A stretch of 64,000 nucleotides of DNA from an uncultured Ruminococcus sp. (lineage in GTDB: Bacteria; Bacillota; Clostridia; Oscillospirales; CAG-272), in assembly GCA_902782445.1 (NCBI GenBank), contig CACZNC010000004.1, positions 1 to 64,000 of the forward strand, written 5' to 3'. The notes under the pieces are model-generated. The model did no database searches and was not told the DNA's origin. It worked only from the letters and a program-made list of their open reading frames with translations. Positions within the stretch are counted from its first letter, which is position 1; every line of letters starts with the position of its first letter. Positions 35,601 through 41,978 of the stretch are shown in pieces. A program made the position numbers and the translations under genes.

Positions 35601-35927
35601 GAAATAGGGATAGTACCAGTCGGTATCCTTCACGTCGGCGTAGAAGATCGGAGCGGTGTCCTTGAGGCCGAAGGTCTCGTCGAGCATTTTGACGAATTCG
35701 GCCCGGGTGACTTCGCCGTCCGGCTTGAAGGTATAGCTGCCGTCGGCCTGTTTGTAGCCGTTCAGCACGTTCTTGGAGACCAGATAGGGGATCTGCCCTC
35801 CCGTCCAGGCCCAGTGCCCGGAGACGTCGGTAAAGGTGACGTTGTCCGCGCCCGCGATCACCGCCGACATGCTCAGGGAGAGCAGGCAGGCGAGCAGAAG
35901 GGAAAGGGCGCGCTTGAAGTTTTTCAT
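32625..35927 (-). CDS. SLH-anchored surface protein with six tandem beta repeats
   Basis: 1100 aa. Signal peptide: KNFKRALSLLLACLLSLSMSAVIAGA. Residues about 28-215 hold three SLH domains (FTDVSGHWAW, YADVKDTDWYYPYFQKAAEQGYI, VLTRAEALTILFRA), which bind cell-wall polymers. About 220-360 is a parallel beta-helix-like stretch (NVNFDGRNII, NCKFNGPLTIRGGADVIFY). From about 400 to 960 there are six copies of a ~103-residue unit with the recurring core (Y/F)YYxTxSxxxPxxxxFxxxY followed by a PVVVxL strand. Start set by GGAGG before ATG 35,927. Likely an S-layer or surface adhesin; ligand unknown. Confidence 0.85.
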   Translation of the reverse strand: MKNFKRALSLLLACLLSLSMSAVIAGADNVTFTDVSGHWAWTGGQIPYLVSKNVLNGYKQADGSYTFKPDGEVTRAEFVKMLDETFGLKDTAPIFYADVKDTDWYYPYFQKAAEQGYILNYGSMVDPNGKLTREEATALLVRYLDLSADKAQAPGYFADYSEISENFRAYVLEAAYEGVVDGVMKNGQRMFQPKRVLTRAEALTILFRAAGAIFTGTSKTRDPGAAETNNVFVTGGSTVIQNVNFDGRNIISEGVNSGTLTFTNCKFNGPLTIRGGADVIFYRCTLGEVTVTGGGKVSLLDYTTIGDLYVEKASVINIYSNTRVETLNVLPSASSLTIGGDGSIGHANVQAKGLVSALFPSSYAISPGLTAVFAGTACTGKSDDLDAFTEPPFVFADGNNCAVAVKPVASGVVYGYFSNSDIPPAVFAFDAEYERSNYTVRFNAESGVWSYTSPHTLSAVSNFSYLVLQLRQDTKLYRPVVVKCAFAVDNGISSGPDVTSDTLAFLAKSNGSAQWFYTDSGAKLNQAEFLAGYDRTDSALRSLGNVSNLNRYNITINSRYAENYGYLALMLTDSDGVHMIPEILSVGRTGFSAGPEIKTAGVIRYTASEPGQLYYYLTSEPTPPAPEKFSAEYNAATVYGKETVRANYSSEFKFDTSLVSRYPYMVICLRTSGGDYRQPVVLNVDISTGFATDPALRGEGEIRFYTDKGGSVKYYYTASSSAPSSEEFSEAYSRAESRLKGSMSVGPNQFYTISYLAQYSATRPYMAIMFTDQSGTDYSPVLVELALALDNGFATQPYVSDGKIWFSTRADGKVFLFYTTDDTAWAADDFYWEYQSSGTYRDVADPVTANQLTSITIDEKAYKRNRYAVLAFLPEGSQLNGRDWSNPYVLDIAGSEYDTIGSGLSITVNKDDKTVTLMSSYNGTLYYYFTDSDRNLPLAASFESCYNSADRFDRIEISSGMPKTVNVGSYKYAVFSILVDGRYLSPVTADLTTGSQYSTGLDDGATAKGTGFNSVRMPNTGSVIFETKVAGTVTILNAREGFLTSTGISTHVNANEAASLDLPELNDILAILLGGSTYYIQLTADNGDVYEAYRLMTFNN
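33060..34700 (-). repeat. six ~103-codon repeats in the SLH protein gene
   Basis: Repeat cores, reading with the gene, lie near 34,680 (VYGYFSNSDIPP), 34,375 (WFYTDSGAKLNQ), 34,085 (YYYLTSEPTPPAP), 33,780 (YYYTASSSAPSSE), 33,475 (LFYTTDDTAWAAD) and 33,150 (YYYFTDSDRNLPL). Spacing is about 305 nt. Copies are diverged, so the array is old. Confidence 0.75.
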
Positions 35928-35981
35928 GGGAACCTCCATTTTGAATGGTCGTGTCAAGGGGACAATACGACATTATAATAC

Positions 35982-36010
35982 ATTATACCACATTCGGGGC
36001 GGGAGCGCAA
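35982..36010 (-). promoter_or_regulatory. promoter for the SLH repeat protein gene
   Basis: Minus strand TTGCGC (36,005-36,010), 17-nt spacer ending TGTGG, TATAAT (35,982-35,987). A second TATAAT-like copy lies 11 nt downstream. Confidence 0.7.
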
Positions 36011-36138
36011 GGGGGCGGAGCGTCTTTTTTTCGGGACCGCCGCTCTGTGCTCTGACGGTTTGACGGCGGAGGAGGGAGAAAAGTTCCGGCTTCCGCGAAA
36101 AAACCATAAAAATTAACAAATTAACTTTGCCGCCGCGC

Positions 36139-36178
36139 TTGACTCGAAACAGTAACTATGTTATGATACTTATAACAT
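36139..36178 (+). promoter_or_regulatory. MarR promoter with overlapping operator
   Basis: TTGACT (36,139-36,144), 17-nt spacer, TATGAT (36,162-36,167). The inverted repeat ATGTTAT-N7-ATAACAT (36,158-36,178) covers the -10 box, the classical position for repression by the encoded MarR protein. Confidence 0.8.
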
Positions 36179-36205
36179 AAAACTATTCCCGGGGAGGGAT
36201 CGGAC

Positions 36206-36664
36206 TTGAACAAGAAGCAGATGGAGATCCTGAACGACTATTTCCTTCATTCCGCGCTGCACCTTCTGTCGCTGGAGGAACAGTGTCTGAGAAAAATCTG
36301 CGCGAAGGACCTCTCCATCCGGGAACTGCACGTGCTCGAAGCCGTCTCCAGCCTGAGAGAGAGCGGGCGGAACACGATGGCGGAGATCGCGCGGTATCTG
36401 CATCTTTCCCCGGCCTCCCTCACGACGGCGGTCAACGTGCTCGTGAAGAAAAACTATGTCTCCCGCCGCTATTCCCCCACCGACCGCCGCGTGATCTACG
36501 TGGATCTCTCGGAAACCGGGGAGGAAGCCAACCGGAAATACCTCGATTTCATCCGGAACCTCATCGGCGAAGTCAGCCGCGGCATGGACGAGGAGAGCGC
36601 GGACAGCATGATCTCCTCCATTCTCTCGCTTTCGGAATACCTCGAGAATAACGCGGGAGAATGA
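36206..36664 (+). CDS. MarR-family transcriptional regulator
   Basis: 152 aa from a TTG start with GGGGAGGG 7 nt upstream. Winged-helix features are LSIRELHVLEAVSSL, the recognition helix in MAEIARYLHLSPASLTTAVNVLVKKNYVSRRYSPTDRRVIYVDLS, and flanking dimerisation helices. The body resembles FabT/ZitR-like MarR proteins. It is a single-gene transcript with its own palindromic operator, and no target genes lie next to it, so the ligand and regulon are unknown. Confidence 0.9.
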   Translation: MNKKQMEILNDYFLHSALHLLSLEEQCLRKICAKDLSIRELHVLEAVSSLRESGRNTMAEIARYLHLSPASLTTAVNVLVKKNYVSRRYSPTDRRVIYVDLSETGEEANRKYLDFIRNLIGEVSRGMDEESADSMISSILSLSEYLENNAGE

Positions 36665-36667
36665 GGA

Positions 36668-36705
36668 GGGAGGAGCGGCTAGCTGCTAGTGGCTAGCGGC
36701 TAGTA
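36668..36705. repeat. low-complexity intergenic repeat (copy 3)
   Basis: GCGGCTAGCTGCTAGTGGCTAGC-type run: tandem (G)CTAG(C/T)GG units similar to those at 32,410. Confidence 0.6.
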
Positions 36706-36758
36706 GATCGTCCTTACGCTTCTGTAAAGATGTATTTGAAAGAAGAAGACAAAAAATG

Positions 36759-36795
36759 ACCGTCCGGCTGTTTTGCAGACCGAACGGTTTTTTCG
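36759..36795 (+). terminator. terminator after the MarR gene
   Basis: ACCGTCCGG pairs with CCGAACGGT across a short loop and runs into TTTTTT. Confidence 0.8.
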
Positions 36796-36834
36796 TGTTT
36801 TCAGTTCACAGGAGGAGGGAAGAGGCAGTTTCAG

Positions 36835-36872
36835 CTTTTAATTCCTCATTCCTCATTCCTAATCCCTAATTC
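36835..36872. repeat. low-complexity intergenic repeat (copy 4)
   Basis: TTAATTCCTCATTCCTCATT followed by CCTAATCCCTAATTC: the inverted-sense version of the AATTAGGAATTAGG units in copy 2, abutting the stop of the aminotransferase gene. Confidence 0.65.
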
Positions 36873-38130
36873 AAAGCTCCGGGTGTCTCAGCTTCACGAC
36901 TTCCAGCGCTTCCTTTGCCACGGAGACGGTTTCCGCGATGTCCTCGTCGGTGAGGGACGCGTTGACGAAATGGTTGTGGTGGCTCGTGAAAAAGACGCCG
37001 CGCCGTACGCATTCCGCGATCCACTCCTGATGCACCATCAGCGAGGGGTCGTCCGCCAGCCGGAGGTAGAAGAGGCTCGGGATCCCCGAAACGTGCAGGT
37101 CCCAGCCCACGTCCGCCGCGGCCTTGATGAGCTCCTTTTTCAGCTTCGTGCCCTTCGCGATCAGGATCTCCGGGCAGCCGAGCTTCTTCATCTTTTCGAT
37201 GCAGGCGATCCCGGCGGCGAAGGGGACTGCGGAAAGCCAGTAGGAGCCCGTATAGGACATGGAGGAGATCGTGTTCTTCATGAACTCCTTGCCGCAGAGG
37301 GCGGAGACGTTGTAGCCGTTGGCGATTGCCTTGCAGAAGCAGATCATGTCCGCCTCGAAGCCGAAATAGTGGTCGCTGCCCGCGATGTCGAGCCGGAAGC
37401 CCGCCCGCACGTCGTCCACCACCAGAACGGTCGAATTCTCGGTGCAGAGTTTGCGCAGCTTCGCCCAGAATCCGTCGGCGGGGAGCTCGTTGTCCTTGAA
37501 ATTGCCGTGCATATAGGGCTGGGCGATGACGGCGGCGATCTCGTTCTTGTTCTCGGCGAAGACCCTCTCGACGGCCTCCGCGTCGTTCCAGTCGATATAG
37601 ATGTTGTTGACGACGTCCTCCTCGATGATCCCGGCGTAGTCGATCTTCTGGGTCCAGGCGGAGATGCCGTGGTAGTAGCCCTTGAAGAAGACGATCTTCT
37701 TCCGGTGGGTGTAAGCCCGGGCTGCCATGACCGCGAGGGTGGTGACGTCGTTGCCGTTTTTGGCGAAGAACGCCCAGTCCGCCGATGCCACGGTGTCCAC
37801 CAGCAGTTCGGCGAAGTCGATCATCACGGAGGAGGGGGAGGTCATGCAGTCGCCCTTTTCCCGCTGCTTCCGGGCCGCTTCGTCCACGTCGGGGTCGTTG
37901 TAGCCGAGGATGTTCGGGCCGTAGGCGCACATATAGTCGATAAAGCGGTGTCCGTCGGCGTCCCAGAAATAGGAGCCGGACGCGCGCTCGCCGAAAAGGG
38001 GATAGGCTTCGATCGGGATAAAGCAGCCCTCCGCCGGTCCGAGATGGCCGTAGACCCCGGAGGGAATGAAGCGGGCGGCTCTCGTGAACAGCTCGCGGGA
38101 CTTCGGATAGGTGTAGATTTCGTGTGCCAT
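36871..38130 (-). CDS. class III aminotransferase (GSA-aminomutase-like)
   Basis: 419 aa. Fold-type I PLP enzyme resembling glutamate-1-semialdehyde aminotransferases. Features are the N-terminal GVYGHLGPAEGCFIP, YFWDADGHRFIDYMCAYGPNILGY, AFFAKNGNDVTTLAVMAARAYT, the PLP-binding Asp in VVDDVRAGFR and the Schiff-base lysine in CFCKAIANGYNVSALCG. True HemL is tied to tetrapyrrole synthesis, but no hem gene is nearby, so an amino-sugar, amino-acid or secondary pathway role is equally possible. GGAGG lies 14 nt before the ATG, longer than usual. It follows the SCP2-like gene by 26 nt. Confidence 0.83.
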   Translation of the reverse strand: MAHEIYTYPKSRELFTRAARFIPSGVYGHLGPAEGCFIPIEAYPLFGERASGSYFWDADGHRFIDYMCAYGPNILGYNDPDVDEAARKQREKGDCMTSPSSVMIDFAELLVDTVASADWAFFAKNGNDVTTLAVMAARAYTHRKKIVFFKGYYHGISAWTQKIDYAGIIEEDVVNNIYIDWNDAEAVERVFAENKNEIAAVIAQPYMHGNFKDNELPADGFWAKLRKLCTENSTVLVVDDVRAGFRLDIAGSDHYFGFEADMICFCKAIANGYNVSALCGKEFMKNTISSMSYTGSYWLSAVPFAAGIACIEKMKKLGCPEILIAKGTKLKKELIKAAADVGWDLHVSGIPSLFYLRLADDPSLMVHQEWIAECVRRGVFFTSHHNHFVNASLTDEDIAETVSVAKEALEVVKLRHPEL

Positions 38131-38156
38131 GTCGATTCGGTTTGCCTCCGTATGCG

Positions 38157-38921
38157 TTATTTCAGGTAGAGCTCGACCCGGGAGAGGATGCGGTTGACGT
38201 TGTCGATCTGCGAGATCATCCCGCCGATGCGGACGAGCCCGTCCCCGACCGCCGCCACGCTGTTGATTTTTCCGTCGAAGAGGTCCCGGGCGGTTTTCAC
38301 GTCGGCGAACTGCATATAGGACATGACGGTTTTCGGGACCTTCGCCGTGTAGGTCAGGCGGTGGTCCTTCGCGATGAGGGCTGCTTTGGCGAAGTCCTTG
38401 ATTTCGAGAAGGATCGGACCGTCCACGATGTTCGAGGCGGAGAACTGTCCGATCTTGTCGTGGTTGGCGATCTGGGCGACGGAGCAGGCGATCAGGCGGA
38501 ACATGACCGCCGTGCTGTTTTTGAAGAATTCCTCGTCCTCGAGCTGTTCCGCCGAAGGACGGAGATAGGTTTCGAGCAGGTTCGTGAGCTTGGTGAACTT
38601 GCCGAGCAGGAAGGGAAGGTGGACAAAACCCTTTGTCGGGATGGGCGTGACGGTGCCGTTCACCATGCCGTTGAATTTCTCGGGGGAGGAGAAGGGGATG
38701 CGGATCGTGCAGTCCTCCGCGCCTTCCTTGACGATGCAGCGGCCGCCGATGAAGGTGAGGGTCGCGCGGGGGCCGTCCTTGACCGCGAAGCCCACGGAGA
38801 TGCCGGTCTGCCCGAGGATCTTCCGGGCTTCGGGGACAGTGTCGCACAGGGTGGAGAGAGATCCGAGAACGCCGTACATATTGATATAGGCGAGGGTTTT
38901 CTGATCGATGTTTTCAGACAT
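38157..38921 (-). CDS. SCP2-like domain protein
   Basis: 254 aa, soluble. Residues about 45-110 have the SCP2 (sterol-carrier-like) pattern: GISVGFAVKDGPRATLTFIGGRCIVKEGAEDCTIRIPF, then FSSPEKFNGMVNGTVTPIPTKGF. The C-terminal half is helical and of unknown type. SCP2 folds bind lipids or other hydrophobic ligands. AGAGG precedes the ATG. It sits between birA and a class III aminotransferase with short gaps and no internal promoter, so the two may act on one small-molecule pathway (inference). Confidence 0.65.
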   Translation of the reverse strand: MSENIDQKTLAYINMYGVLGSLSTLCDTVPEARKILGQTGISVGFAVKDGPRATLTFIGGRCIVKEGAEDCTIRIPFSSPEKFNGMVNGTVTPIPTKGFVHLPFLLGKFTKLTNLLETYLRPSAEQLEDEEFFKNSTAVMFRLIACSVAQIANHDKIGQFSASNIVDGPILLEIKDFAKAALIAKDHRLTYTAKVPKTVMSYMQFADVKTARDLFDGKINSVAAVGDGLVRIGGMISQIDNVNRILSRVELYLK

Positions 38922-38960
38922 GTTTCTGCCTCTGTGATGAAATTGTGGATGCCGCCCGGT

Positions 38961-39776
38961 TCATTTTTGGGAGCGGCCGCCTTGCTTTTGTCTGACGGAG
39001 ATCTCGCCGCTGTCGAGCAGGACCCTCGTCCCGTCCGAGCATCCCACGAGGAGGGATCCGTCGTCGAGAACGGAGAGGGCGACTCCTTCCCGTGCGATCC
39101 CATCCCGCTGAAAGACGATCTCCTGCCCGAGGACCGCGGACCGGCTCCGGTATTCGTCGGCCACCGACCGGAAATCGAACCGGTTTTCGGCGAGGGCGAG
39201 GAATCCTTCCGTCAGCGAAGCGCAGAGGGATTCGGGCTCCACGGGCTTCGAAGGGGAGGAGATCCGGGCGGCGGGGTAGTTTGCGTCCGGGAGATCGGGG
39301 GCGGAGGTCAGGTTCAGCCCGATGCCGATCACGAGATGGGGCGCGGTGTCCTCCCGGGTCACGGTCTCGCAGAGGATCCCGGCGGCCTTTCCCGTCCTCC
39401 CGGTCACGGGATCGGTGACGAGAATGTCGTTGACCCATTTGATCTTTGCGGGGATCCCGGCGCATTCTTCCACCGAACGGCAGGCGGCGACCGCGGCACA
39501 TCCGGTGGATCCCACGGCGCGGGAGGGGGGACAGTCGGGGGGGAGGGGGATCAGGAGGGACAGATAGAGGCCGCCCTCCGGGGAGAGAAAAGTCCTGCCG
39601 CGCCGTCCCCGTCCTCCGGTCTGCCTGGACGCCGCGATGAGGACCGGGGAGGGGGGATTTTCCCGCGCCAGCGCCTTCGCGTCGTCGTTGGTGGAACCCG
39701 TTTCGGGCAGGAGGATGAGCCGAGGGGAGAGGCCGCGTTCTTCGAGCCGGCGGCGGAGCAGGGATTCGGAAAGCAT
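38961..39776 (-). CDS. birA: biotin--[acetyl-CoA carboxylase] ligase, no HTH
   Basis: 271 aa. The catalytic domain starts at once: ETGSTNDDAKALA, the biotinyl-AMP loop QTGGRGRRGRTFLSPEGGLYLS, KIKWVNDILV and GIGLNLTSAP. A small SH3-like C-terminal domain follows (GIAREGVALSVLDDGSLLVG). The N-terminal repressor HTH of bifunctional BirA is missing, so it is an enzyme only. It attaches biotin to carrier proteins such as AccB. It is the first gene of the birA / SCP2-like / aminotransferase run. Confidence 0.93.
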   Translation of the reverse strand: MLSESLLRRRLEERGLSPRLILLPETGSTNDDAKALARENPPSPVLIAASRQTGGRGRRGRTFLSPEGGLYLSLLIPLPPDCPPSRAVGSTGCAAVAACRSVEECAGIPAKIKWVNDILVTDPVTGRTGKAAGILCETVTREDTAPHLVIGIGLNLTSAPDLPDANYPAARISSPSKPVEPESLCASLTEGFLALAENRFDFRSVADEYRSRSAVLGQEIVFQRDGIAREGVALSVLDDGSLLVGCSDGTRVLLDSGEISVRQKQGGRSQK

Positions 39777-39805
39777 AAGGAGCCTCCGTCAGACAAACTA
39801 AGGAT

Positions 39806-39834
39806 ATTTTAGCAGAAAACCGCCCGAATGTCAA
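39806..39834 (-). promoter_or_regulatory. promoter for birA operon
   Basis: Minus strand TTGACA (39,829-39,834), 17-nt spacer, TAAAAT (39,806-39,811), 29 nt before the birA start. Confidence 0.8.
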
Positions 39835-39974
39835 CGGATCCGCCGCGTTTTGCCGCCCGAAGCGCAGGGTTTTTCGCGGTTTTTTCCCGAGGGATCGGCC
39901 ATGACCGGCGGGAGGGGGCGGATCGGGCGGGAGAAAGAGAATCGGGCGGGCACGGAAAAAATTCAGAAAAACCC

Positions 39975-40003
39975 TTGACAAACCCGGGATTCTGTGGTAT
40001 GAT
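39975..40003 (+). promoter_or_regulatory. promoter for the tRNA cluster
   Basis: TTGACA (39,975-39,980), 17-nt spacer ending TGTGG, TATGAT (39,998-40,003), 38 nt before tRNA-Gly. Confidence 0.85.
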
Positions 40004-40041
40004 AATGTCCGTTCGGTAGGTGCTGTCCGATCCCGAATAAC

Positions 40042-40112
40042 GCGAGTGTAGTTCAGTGGTAGAATTCCAGCCTTCCAAGCTGGTTATGTGGGTTCGATTC
40101 CCATCACTCGCT
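40042..40112 (+). tRNA. tRNA-Gly (anticodon TCC)
   Basis: Complete cloverleaf: acceptor GCGAGTG/CACTCGC, D-arm with AGTTCAGTGGTAGA, anticodon loop CTTCCAA and T-loop GGTTCGATTCC. CCA is not encoded; discriminator T. Confidence 0.97.
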
Positions 40113-40116
40113 TGAT

Positions 40117-40193
40117 GTGCCTTTAGCTCAGCTGGATAGAGCAACTGCCTTCTAAGCAGTAGGTCGAGGGTTCGAGTCCCCCAAGGCACGCCA
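40117..40193 (+). tRNA. tRNA-Arg (anticodon TCT)
   Basis: Acceptor GTGCCTT/AAGGCAC, D-arm TAGCTCAGCTGGATAGA, anticodon loop CTTCTAA, T-loop GGTTCGAGTCC, discriminator G, CCA encoded at 40,191-40,193. Only 4 nt separate it from tRNA-Gly. Confidence 0.97.
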
Positions 40194-40309
40194 TCGGCTC
40201 TGCCGAAACGGAGGCGTCTCTTCGGGATCAGCTTCCGTTCCTTCCGTCGCCCTTCTGCTCCTTTCTTTCGGGCGGCATTTTCATACGCTGTCCCAGAGAC
40301 AGCGAATAC

Positions 40310-40384
40310 GGTGGAATTAGCTCAGCTGGTTAGAGCGCCAGGTTGTGGCCCTGGAGGTCGTGGGTTCGAACCCCATATTTCACC
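40310..40384 (+). tRNA. tRNA-His (anticodon GTG)
   Basis: Acceptor GTGGAAT/ATTTCAC, anticodon loop TTGTGGC, T-loop GGTTCGAACC. The extra G at position -1 (40,310) faces the C73 discriminator, the hallmark of tRNA-His. Confidence 0.97.
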
Positions 40385-40388
40385 CTTT

Positions 40389-40418
40389 CCGCACGGGTAA
40401 AAAACGTGCGGTTTTTTT
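40389..40418 (+). terminator. terminator of the tRNA transcript
   Basis: CCGCACG, loop of As, CGTGCGG, then TTTTTTT. Confidence 0.92.
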
Positions 40419-40848
40419 ATCCCTTCCGAGGGATGTTGCACCGAATCCCTTCTCGAAGGGAGCTAAGGAATGAAACGCTCCGCGTTTCGGATTTTATGTC
40501 CCTACGCCGCGTCGACGCAGTCACGCAGACGGGCGGCAGGGGGAACATCTCATGGCCGACGAGTGTTGCTTCGCAAACTCTGTCCCCCCTGCGGGTCCTT
40601 GGCCGTATGGCATAAACTTACAGCTCGTCCCGGATTCGAAAATCGACTGCATATCCCATGTCCTCGCGCGGTCTTTGTTCGTGCAGTTTAACCCGTGCGC
40701 AGAACAAGTTCTGCGGCCTTACGGCGGAGATTCAGGCGCGCATTGGGCACAGGGGCCACAGCGGGTTTGTGCAGCCTATACTCGCTGGAATTTTTCTATG
40801 CACAGTCCCTTTTGGGAGAAACGATACGAAGGCCATGAGGTCTGAACT
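40419..40848. other. gene-free interval, 430 bp
   Basis: Only short overlapping frames without ribosome sites or recognisable proteins. Small hairpins occur (for example CCCTTCTCGAAGGG near 40,447), but I recognise no ncRNA family. It may hold a decayed repeat or an unlisted RNA. Confidence 0.5.
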
Positions 40849-40912
40849 GAAAAAACGCCCTTCCGTCCGACGGGGATCTCTCCTCTGCGGGACAGAAGGG
40901 CGCGTTTTTTTA
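40849..40912. terminator. bidirectional-type terminator after barstar
   Basis: AAAAAACGCCCTTC (from 40,849) is complementary to GAAGGGCGCGTTTTTT near 40,895-40,911, enclosing GTCCGACGGGG...GCGGGAC. It can end the leftward barnase-barstar transcript. Confidence 0.8.
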
Positions 40913-40917
40913 CTTTC

Positions 40918-41196
40918 TCAGCCGAATATCACCGTGAGCCGGGGATCTTCCCGGGCGGCGTCTTCGAGCATGTGCTTGAGGCCGACGGCATAACCGCCCA
41001 TTTTGGATTTCATGGTCTCGTAGTCCAGAATCTCCAGCGTCAGGCGTCCGGCGGGGAGGATATCGAGAAGGATCACCTCGTGGAGCGCGTCCAGATTCCG
41101 GCCGAAGTACTCCGGGACGGGCAGATGGGCGGCGACGGCGTCGTAGAGTTCTCTCCGGTTGGTGATCCGGGAGCCGTTCAGAATCACATACCTCAT
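40918..41196 (-). CDS. barstar-family RNase inhibitor
   Basis: 92 aa, close to Bacillus barstar (90 aa). Segments are VILNGSRITNRRELYDAVAAHL, the inhibitory helix YFGRNLDALHEVI (Asp/Asn-containing loop equivalent to the barnase-plugging helix) and LTLEILDY. It begins one base after the barnase stop, with GGAGGGG immediately upstream. As a cytoplasmic inhibitor it would protect the producer from the ribonuclease before export. Confidence 0.92.
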   Translation of the reverse strand: MRYVILNGSRITNRRELYDAVAAHLPVPEYFGRNLDALHEVILLDILPAGRLTLEILDYETMKSKMGGYAVGLKHMLEDAAREDPRLTVIFG

Positions 41197-41197
41197 G

Positions 41198-41914
41198 TCA
41201 GTCCCCTCCGTAGAGCAGTTCGAAGCTCTCGTAGTGATCCTCCGTGTAGTAGATCAGTCCGTCGTTCGAGTAGACGATCCGCTTCGCGCCGCGGGAGGAT
41301 CTGCCGATGGTTCCGATATCGCATTCGTGATATTCGCGTCCCTTCTTCTTCGGGAGAAGCCCTTCGTAATTGCCGAAATAGGTCCCGCCGATGCACTTGC
41401 CGGGGGCGTACCGTTCGAGGGATCCGCCGGTCCAGCCGAGATTTTCCGCTTCCTTCTTCGTGATATAGTTGGGCGGGAGCTTCCCGTAGGTGTGGATATA
41501 CAGGGCCACGTTCTCCTTGTCGTCGTAGGAGCCGTTTTCGTCGATGACGGGTGGGGCTTCGGTTTCCGGCTCGGGTGCGGGCGGTTCGGGTTCGGGCGCA
41601 GGCTGTTCCGGTTCGGGTGCCGGTGTCTCCGGTTCGGGTGCGGGAGCTTCCGTTTCCGACGCAGGTTCAGGTTCCGGTTCGGATACCTGCGCTTCTTCCG
41701 GGGGCGGGTCCGTCTCCTCCGGGTCGATCAGGACAAGGCCGCCGTCGTCTTCCGGGGATTTTTCCGGCTCGGGCAGATTTTCCGCCAGACTGAGCGCGGC
41801 GTCCAGAGCGGAACTCAGGGTCTGTTCGTCACAGGAGACGAGGGATCCCCCGAGGAGGGTCAGAACTGTCAGCAGAGCGAGGAGCCCCGCGAGCGTTTTT
41901 TTCATCGTTTTCAT
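41198..41914 (-). CDS. barnase-like ribonuclease as a secreted lipoprotein
   Basis: 238 aa. N-terminal lipoprotein signal with lipobox LVSC near residue 28. Residues about 45-125 form an acidic, Pro-Glu-rich linker. Residues about 130-236 form a complete barnase fold: VALYIHTYGKLPPNYITKKEAENLGW, GKCIGGTYFGNYEGLLP, then REYHECDIG with the general-base Glu (barnase E73), AKRIVYSND with the Arg (R87) and TEDHYESFELL with the acid His (H102). All catalytic residues are present. Export and lipid anchoring would place an active RNase on the outer face of the membrane. Barstar follows directly. Confidence 0.93.
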   Translation of the reverse strand: MKTMKKTLAGLLALLTVLTLLGGSLVSCDEQTLSSALDAALSLAENLPEPEKSPEDDGGLVLIDPEETDPPPEEAQVSEPEPEPASETEAPAPEPETPAPEPEQPAPEPEPPAPEPETEAPPVIDENGSYDDKENVALYIHTYGKLPPNYITKKEAENLGWTGGSLERYAPGKCIGGTYFGNYEGLLPKKKGREYHECDIGTIGRSSRGAKRIVYSNDGLIYYTEDHYESFELLYGGD

Positions 41915-41978
41915 TCCCGTTCTTCCGTTATCGTTCCTTTCGCATCATTCTTCCGTCCGGTGGCTTCGGGGGGGCGGC

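Noticed and set aside
32478..35978. 1166-codon open frame opposite the SLH repeat gene
   Set aside because: It mirrors the real gene in an antisense frame, has no ribosome site and a low-complexity Gly/Val/Asp/Arg composition typical of antisense reading in G+C-rich DNA.
36871..38847. One 658-codon frame joining the aminotransferase with upstream sequence
   Set aside because: The upstream 238 codons are out of frame with the well-supported SCP2-like gene, so the aminotransferase starts at 38,130.
40343..40993. Several overlapping plus-strand frames after tRNA-His
   Set aside because: They overlap a tRNA and a terminator, lack ribosome sites and look like chance frames.
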